A stretch of DNA of 9,282 nt, from the NCBI GenBank assembly GCA_051277005.1, contig JBNMPS010000115.1, positions 1-9,282 of the forward strand. The letters run 5' to 3'. This DNA comes from Dasania sp051277005. Its GTDB lineage: Bacteria; Pseudomonadota; Gammaproteobacteria; Pseudomonadales; Dasaniaceae. Both the position numbers and the translations under genes were made by a program. This document shows, piece by piece, positions 6,165 to 9,282 of the stretch; positions within the stretch are counted from its first letter, which is position 1; each line of letters starts with the position of its first letter. Under the pieces are notes generated by a model. It was not told where the DNA came from and did no database searches. It saw nothing but the letters and a program-made list of their open reading frames with translations.

Positions 6165-7169
6165 ATGGCTAAAGTAGATATTCATTATTTTAATGAAGCG
6201 CTCAATTGTGCTGTGCGTAAAGGTTTTGATGGTGACGCGGTTTTAGCGGCACTGGATATTGTTATTTTGCCAAACCAGCAATGGGTAAATAGTGAACAAA
6301 TGACGCGTTTAGTGCAATACGTGTGGGCAAGTCTAAATGATGAGTTCCTTGGCTGTACTGACCATCCCTGTAAAGTGGGGATGTTTCCTTTTATGGCACG
6401 TCATGTGTTGCACTATAAAAGTCTTGAAAATATGCTTGAGCAAGGCATTTCCTTTTACAACTTAATGACAGAAAATATACAAATGAAGCTAATTAGGCGC
6501 GATGATTTTGCCGAGTTAGAATTCATATTTCCTCACCCAAAAAAAGACCCTAATCATTTCTTTCTCGAGTTCTGGTTAGTTATTTGGCATCGCTTTTCTA
6601 GTTGGCTAATTGATGTGAAAATTCCCCTGAGTCAAGTTTGTTTTACTCACCCCAAACCTACTCATTGGCAGGAAGCAAAGTTACTTTTTACATGTCGCCA
6701 CAGCTTCAATCGCCCGGTAGTCAAATTATGTTTTCACGCTAAATATTTAGATCTACCCTGCGCTAGAACTAAGCAAGAGCTTATCCGTTTTTTACGTGAC
6801 TCACCTGCAGATTTAATTACTATTCCAGGGAGTGAGCACAGCTTTAAAGCCAAAATTCGAGCCATGATTACTCATCATGAAAGCGATACTCTTTATTGCC
6901 CAAGCTTTGAAAATATTGCCTTGAATTTAAATATGAGTTCGCAAACATTACGCCGCCGTCTTAAAGTAGAGGGCACAAGCTACCCGATGATTAAGGATGA
7001 AATTCGACGTGACTTGGCGATTGAATATTTACTCATTAGTAAGCGTAACATCAAAGATATTTCCAACGCTTTAGGCTTTAGTGAACCCCGTTCATTCACT
7101 CGCGCCTTTAAACATTGGACTGGGGTTTCTCCTTCGAATTATGTAAACACCAACACTAGAATTTTTTAA
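6165..7169 (+). CDS. AraC-family transcriptional regulator (OruR-like, arabinose-binding-type N domain)
   Basis: The 334-residue protein has a long N-terminal effector-type domain (about 10-205) and a C-terminal AraC DNA-binding domain. The domain architecture matches the OruR/PF12625 group of AraC regulators. The first helix-turn-helix covers about 248-270 (FENIALNLNMSSQTLRRRLK) and the second about 296-327, ending in the family signature ISNALGFSEPRSFTRAFKHW plus GVSPSNYV. It is cytoplasmic, with no signal peptide or membrane segment. It is transcribed away from the beta-oxidation operon and shares a 145-base control region with it, so it most likely activates that operon in response to a substrate or acyl-CoA; this is inference from position. 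I prefer ATG 6165 (MAKVDIHYF). An in-frame GTG at 6147 would add six residues but has no ribosome site and almost no leader. Confidence 0.88.
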   Translation: MAKVDIHYFNEALNCAVRKGFDGDAVLAALDIVILPNQQWVNSEQMTRLVQYVWASLNDEFLGCTDHPCKVGMFPFMARHVLHYKSLENMLEQGISFYNLMTENIQMKLIRRDDFAELEFIFPHPKKDPNHFFLEFWLVIWHRFSSWLIDVKIPLSQVCFTHPKPTHWQEAKLLFTCRHSFNRPVVKLCFHAKYLDLPCARTKQELIRFLRDSPADLITIPGSEHSFKAKIRAMITHHESDTLYCPSFENIALNLNMSSQTLRRRLKVEGTSYPMIKDEIRRDLAIEYLLISKRNIKDISNALGFSEPRSFTRAFKHWTGVSPSNYVNTNTRIF

Positions 7170-7222
7170 TCTACCGCCGTATTACGAGAGTCTAGAAGTG
7201 TCTAATAAACTAGGGGAAGTTT

Positions 7223-7279
7223 ATGGCATTGATTAAAGAGAATGGTTATTCTCTTGTTGAAATCAATAACACAGCATAA
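7223..7279 (+). CDS. Possible 18-residue small ORF of unknown function
   Basis: ATG at 7223 is preceded by AGGGGAAG at good Shine-Dalgarno distance and opens 18 codons (MALIKENGYSLVEINNTA) to TAA at 7277-7279. The ORF contains the 8-bp hairpin at 7236-7255. The string NGYSLVE recalls a prepilin cleavage region, but no hydrophobic helix follows and there is no longer frame to make one. It may be a chance ORF, a tiny peptide gene, or a scrap of an older gene. Low certainty. Confidence 0.15.
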   Translation: MALIKENGYSLVEINNTA

Positions 7280-7454
7280 AGCGTTTCTAAACCATCCCCT
7301 TGAGGAAGGCTGGGCAAATTACAATATGCGTTACATTTCTTTTTAAGGGAATACCCTTAAGATAATAATGTGTCTTAATTATGAATCGCTCAGACTTCCT
7401 GAAGCGAGCATCTTCAAGTGAAGCGGTTATACAAGGTATTTATGGTTATGTGAG

Positions 7455-7476
7455 AAAAATGAGGCTTACGCCTCAT
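7455..7476 (-). terminator. Intrinsic terminator of the desaturase gene
   Basis: On the minus strand a perfect 7-bp stem ATGAGGC/GCCTCAT (7476-7470 with 7465-7459) with loop GTAA is followed by TTTTTCTC. It lies about 28 bases after the desaturase stop codon and should end the transcript of the desaturase and perhaps the monooxygenase gene. On the plus strand the stem is followed only by CCTTTCGATTTT, a weaker signal. Confidence 0.75.
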
Positions 7477-7503
7477 CCTTTCGATTTTCGTGGGGTGCTG
7501 TTT

Positions 7504-7530
7504 CTACAAACCCCCAGAGTTTGTAGTTTT
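7504..7530 (+). terminator. Possible plus-strand terminator overlapping the desaturase 3' end
   Basis: CTACAAAC (7504-7511) and GTTTGTAG (7519-7526) form a perfect 8-bp stem with a 7-base loop, followed by TTTTATT on the plus strand. It could stop transcription running out of the AraC-type gene, about 335 bases upstream. It lies inside the last codons and stop of the oppositely oriented desaturase gene. The stem is AT-rich, so it may be weak. Confidence 0.4.
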
Positions 7531-8445
7531 ATTATCACGATTAACTGGCGTAAATTCTGATTTTTTTTCATAATTAATAGGCGTAAGCCCAAAAGATTTT
7601 TGTATAGCAGGATTATATGCTGCAATCTCATCATACTTTAGGTGCCAGATTTTTATATAGTTATAAAAAGGTGCCGTCGGCCAAAGGTGATGGATTAGAT
7701 GATAATTTTGGTAGACGAAAATGGGGGTTAATAACCATTCCCAGCCGCGTCTGATAGTAGAAGCCTGATATTCGTTTTCTTCAGCGGAAATATCGCCTGG
7801 ATAATGGGGAAGAAATACAAAAATTAAGGCAATCATTGCAAGTGCTATCCGGGTAGGTAAAAACCACAAGAATAGTAGTTCCATGCCAAAACCAAAATAA
7901 ATCAATGTTGAAATTACTACTGCGAAAAGTGCAAGTGTGATGAGTAGCGACTTTGAATGACGTTCTTTCTGTTTACCACCATCACGAAAAAAACAGTACA
8001 GATAGTAGAGATCAAAGTTGGCCCAGCGTACAGGTATAGTCCACCATTTACCATGGTGGATAAACTGATCCGGATCTCTTTCGTCGCTGGTAAATCTATG
8101 ATGTTGAAAATGAGCCCAGCGTCCAATCTCAAAAGGAGCAGCTGGAATCAAAAGCATCATAGAGAAACGACCAAGAAAGTCATTTACGAAGTTATTACTG
8201 GAAAGTGCACGGTGCATGGCTTCATGCATAATGGTAAATAGTAAATACAAGCCGACACCATTGGTAAGCGTGGCTCCCCACATAGGCATTTTTCCAGTTA
8301 ATGACATATATGAACCGCCAGCCATAATTATTAGGCCGAGCAGGAAAAGACCGAACGCTGGTAATGAGAGTGCAGGGGTTTTCTTAAGTTCAAGAAAGTA
8401 TTCTTCTTTGCTTGGTAGATGTGAGTTTATTTCTTCGCTAGACAT
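7504..8445 (-). CDS. Membrane fatty acid desaturase/hydroxylase-family protein
   Basis: This 313-residue integral membrane di-iron protein has all three histidine boxes of the FA_desaturase superfamily (PF00487): HEAMH (74-78), HFQHH (112-116) and HLIHH (249-253, within NYHLIHHLWPTAPFYNY). Hydrophobic stretches that look like membrane spans lie near 28-48, 60-73, 166-186 and 188-213, placing the His boxes on the cytoplasmic side. Members use O2 and electrons from ferredoxin or cytochrome b5-like partners to desaturate or hydroxylate acyl chains or carotenoids. The substrate cannot be told here. The C-terminal tail after about 290 is polar and not conserved. ATG 8445 has AGGAG nine bases upstream. 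It lies 60 bases behind the monooxygenase gene on the same strand and is probably co-transcribed with it. A terminator follows. The superfamily is certain; the function is open. Confidence 0.85.
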   Translation of the reverse strand: MSSEEINSHLPSKEEYFLELKKTPALSLPAFGLFLLGLIIMAGGSYMSLTGKMPMWGATLTNGVGLYLLFTIMHEAMHRALSSNNFVNDFLGRFSMMLLIPAAPFEIGRWAHFQHHRFTSDERDPDQFIHHGKWWTIPVRWANFDLYYLYCFFRDGGKQKERHSKSLLITLALFAVVISTLIYFGFGMELLFLWFLPTRIALAMIALIFVFLPHYPGDISAEENEYQASTIRRGWEWLLTPIFVYQNYHLIHHLWPTAPFYNYIKIWHLKYDEIAAYNPAIQKSFGLTPINYEKKSEFTPVNRDNKTTNSGGL

Positions 8446-8505
8446 GATTTATTTCTCCTAAATCTATTATAGTTATTTGTTATGTGGACAAAGGGCGTTG
8501 TTTAC

Positions 8506-9282
8506 TTATATACCTGCTATCCGTTTTTGTGCTGTTTGATATTCGCGTTCAAGTCGCGATATAACTTCGTTGGTAGGAAGAAGTTCCTTAACAGCACCAA
8601 TTCCATGACCACAGCCCCAAATGTCTCGCCAGGCCTTCGCATCGGCGTTTTCAGTAAGGCCGAAGTTCATTTTAGACGGGTCACTCTCAGGCAGATTGTC
8701 GGGATCCATACCGGCCGCCTCAATGGAAGAGCGTAGGTAGTTGCCGTGTACCCCGGTGAACAGATTACTGTAAACAATATCTGAGGAAGTATGATCTATT
8801 ACCGCTTGTTTATATTCGTCAGAGGCGTTCGCTTCCTTGGTTGCGATAAAGGTTGAGCCCATATAGGCCATATCTGCCCCCATTGCTAGTGCAGCCAGTA
8901 TTGAATCCCCAGTGGCAATAGAGCCTGACAATAACAGTGGTCCATCAAACCATTCGCGGATTTCCTGTATTAAGGCGAAAGGCGACGTGGTGCCAGCATG
9001 CCCTCCGGCTCCGGCTGCTACCGCAATAAGCCCGTCAACACCTTTAGATACTGCTTTTTTGGCAAATTTATTATTGATCACATCGTGAAATACTAAGCCA
9101 CCATATGAGTGAACAGTATCAATAACGGATTCGTTGCACCCCAGGGAGGTAATTACGATAGGCACTTTATACTTAACGCAAAGCGCTAGATCGTGTTCCA
9201 GACGATCATTGGAGTTATGGACGATTTGATTCACTGCATAGGGTGCTGCTCGTCTTTCTGGGTCAGATGCATTGTGTTTCTC
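8506..9282 (-). CDS. Nitronate monooxygenase-like FMN protein, C-terminal part (start outside window)
   Basis: The frame is open from the right edge (EKHNASDPERRAAPYAV...) to TAA at 8508-8506, giving about 258 residues of a longer protein. A GTG at 9234 is internal, not the true start. The FMN-dependent nitronate monooxygenase / 2-nitropropane dioxygenase TIM barrel is shown by GLIAVAAGAGGHAG, which holds the conserved family histidine (codon 9000-8998). It is also shown by LLLSGSIATGDSILAALAMGAD and YMGSTFIATKEANASDEYK, the FMN-phosphate-binding end of the barrel. The C terminus GHGIGAVKELLPTNEVISRL is also typical. Such enzymes oxidise alkyl nitronates (for example propionate 3-nitronate) to carbonyl compounds, but many members have unknown substrates. 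The N-terminal part, which would help subclassify it, is missing. By eye it is somewhat richer in G+C than the operon genes. It lies upstream of, and probably shares a transcript with, the desaturase. Confidence 0.88.
   Translation of the reverse strand, partial: EKHNASDPERRAAPYAVNQIVHNSNDRLEHDLALCVKYKVPIVITSLGCNESVIDTVHSYGGLVFHDVINNKFAKKAVSKGVDGLIAVAAGAGGHAGTTSPFALIQEIREWFDGPLLLSGSIATGDSILAALAMGADMAYMGSTFIATKEANASDEYKQAVIDHTSSDIVYSNLFTGVHGNYLRSSIEAAGMDPDNLPESDPSKMNFGLTENADAKAWRDIWGCGHGIGAVKELLPTNEVISRLEREYQTAQKRIAGI

Larger units (their letters stand above)
7170..7503. other. Intergenic region between convergent genes, no convincing gene
   Basis: This 334-base gap separates the regulator (plus) from the desaturase (minus). 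It holds perfect inverted repeats at 7236-7255 (AAGAGAAT, 4-base loop), 7343-7360 (TTAAGGG, 4-base loop) and 7459-7476 (the desaturase terminator). It also holds two short CTTC/GAAG hairpins at 7395-7404 and 7412-7423, each followed by CG. The first two hairpins are not followed by T-runs on either strand, so they do not look like terminators. One 18-codon ORF is listed separately. I recognise no RNA gene or gene remnant. Confidence 0.6.

Noticed and set aside
7223..7279. Type IV prepilin remnant (NGYSLVE)
   Set aside because: The match is only a few residues, no hydrophobic helix follows in any frame, and no pilin genes are nearby.
7343..7360. Terminator of the AraC-type gene
   Set aside because: The TTAAGGG/CCCTTAA stem is perfect but is followed by GATAATAATG on the plus strand and by an A-rich stretch on the minus strand, so there is no T-run.
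8506..9282. Recent horizontal transfer of the monooxygenase/desaturase pair
   Set aside because: The monooxygenase part seems slightly richer in G+C by eye, but there is no tRNA, integrase, insertion sequence or flanking repeat, and I could not compute composition.

Overview
The window looks like chromosomal DNA from a marine gammaproteobacterium, probably an Alteromonadales relative (Colwellia/Thalassotalea/Shewanella-like). The evidence is moderately AT-rich DNA, an AcnB very close to the enterobacterial type, and acyl-CoA catabolic enzymes that resemble the branched-chain amino-acid degradation sets of those bacteria. This placement is inferred from protein likeness alone. I see no mobile element, RNA gene or CRISPR array.

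Layout, right to left because most genes are on the minus strand. (1) 9282-8506: C-terminal part of a nitronate monooxygenase-like FMN protein, cut by the window edge, followed by a three-histidine-box membrane desaturase/hydroxylase (8445-7504) with an intrinsic terminator behind it. (2) 7170-7503: a gap without a convincing gene, holding several perfect hairpins and one 18-codon ORF. (3) 6165-7169: an AraC-family regulator on the plus strand, divergent from the main operon. (4) 6019-2034: a four-gene beta-oxidation operon, enoyl-CoA hydratase > thiolase > acyl-CoA dehydrogenase > HSD10-like 3-hydroxyacyl-CoA dehydrogenase, ending in a strong intrinsic terminator. (5) 1955-750: a CaiB/BaiF-fold protein carrying the active-site residues of alpha-methylacyl-CoA racemase. 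(6) 604-1: the 5' part of acnB, interrupted by a frameshift.

Read as a pathway, the operon covers every step from a saturated short or 2-methyl-branched acyl-CoA to thiolytic cleavage. The best fit is the isoleucine branch: 2-methylbutanoyl-CoA to tiglyl-CoA, 2-methyl-3-hydroxybutanoyl-CoA, 2-methylacetoacetyl-CoA, then acetyl-CoA plus propionyl-CoA. The racemase would bring (R)-2-methyl epimers into this (S)-specific route. AcnB can also act on 2-methyl-cis-aconitate in the methylcitrate cycle, which consumes propionyl-CoA. Valine-specific genes (3-hydroxyisobutyryl-CoA hydrolase, mmsA, mmsB) are not in the window. The substrate assignment is inference.

The points most worth a second look are: the acnB frameshift, which fits loss of one copy of a TGAT tandem; a phenylalanine where thiolases normally have their second catalytic cysteine; a terminator placed just before the racemase gene; an 8-bp tandem repeat at the racemase stop codon; and the divergent control region.
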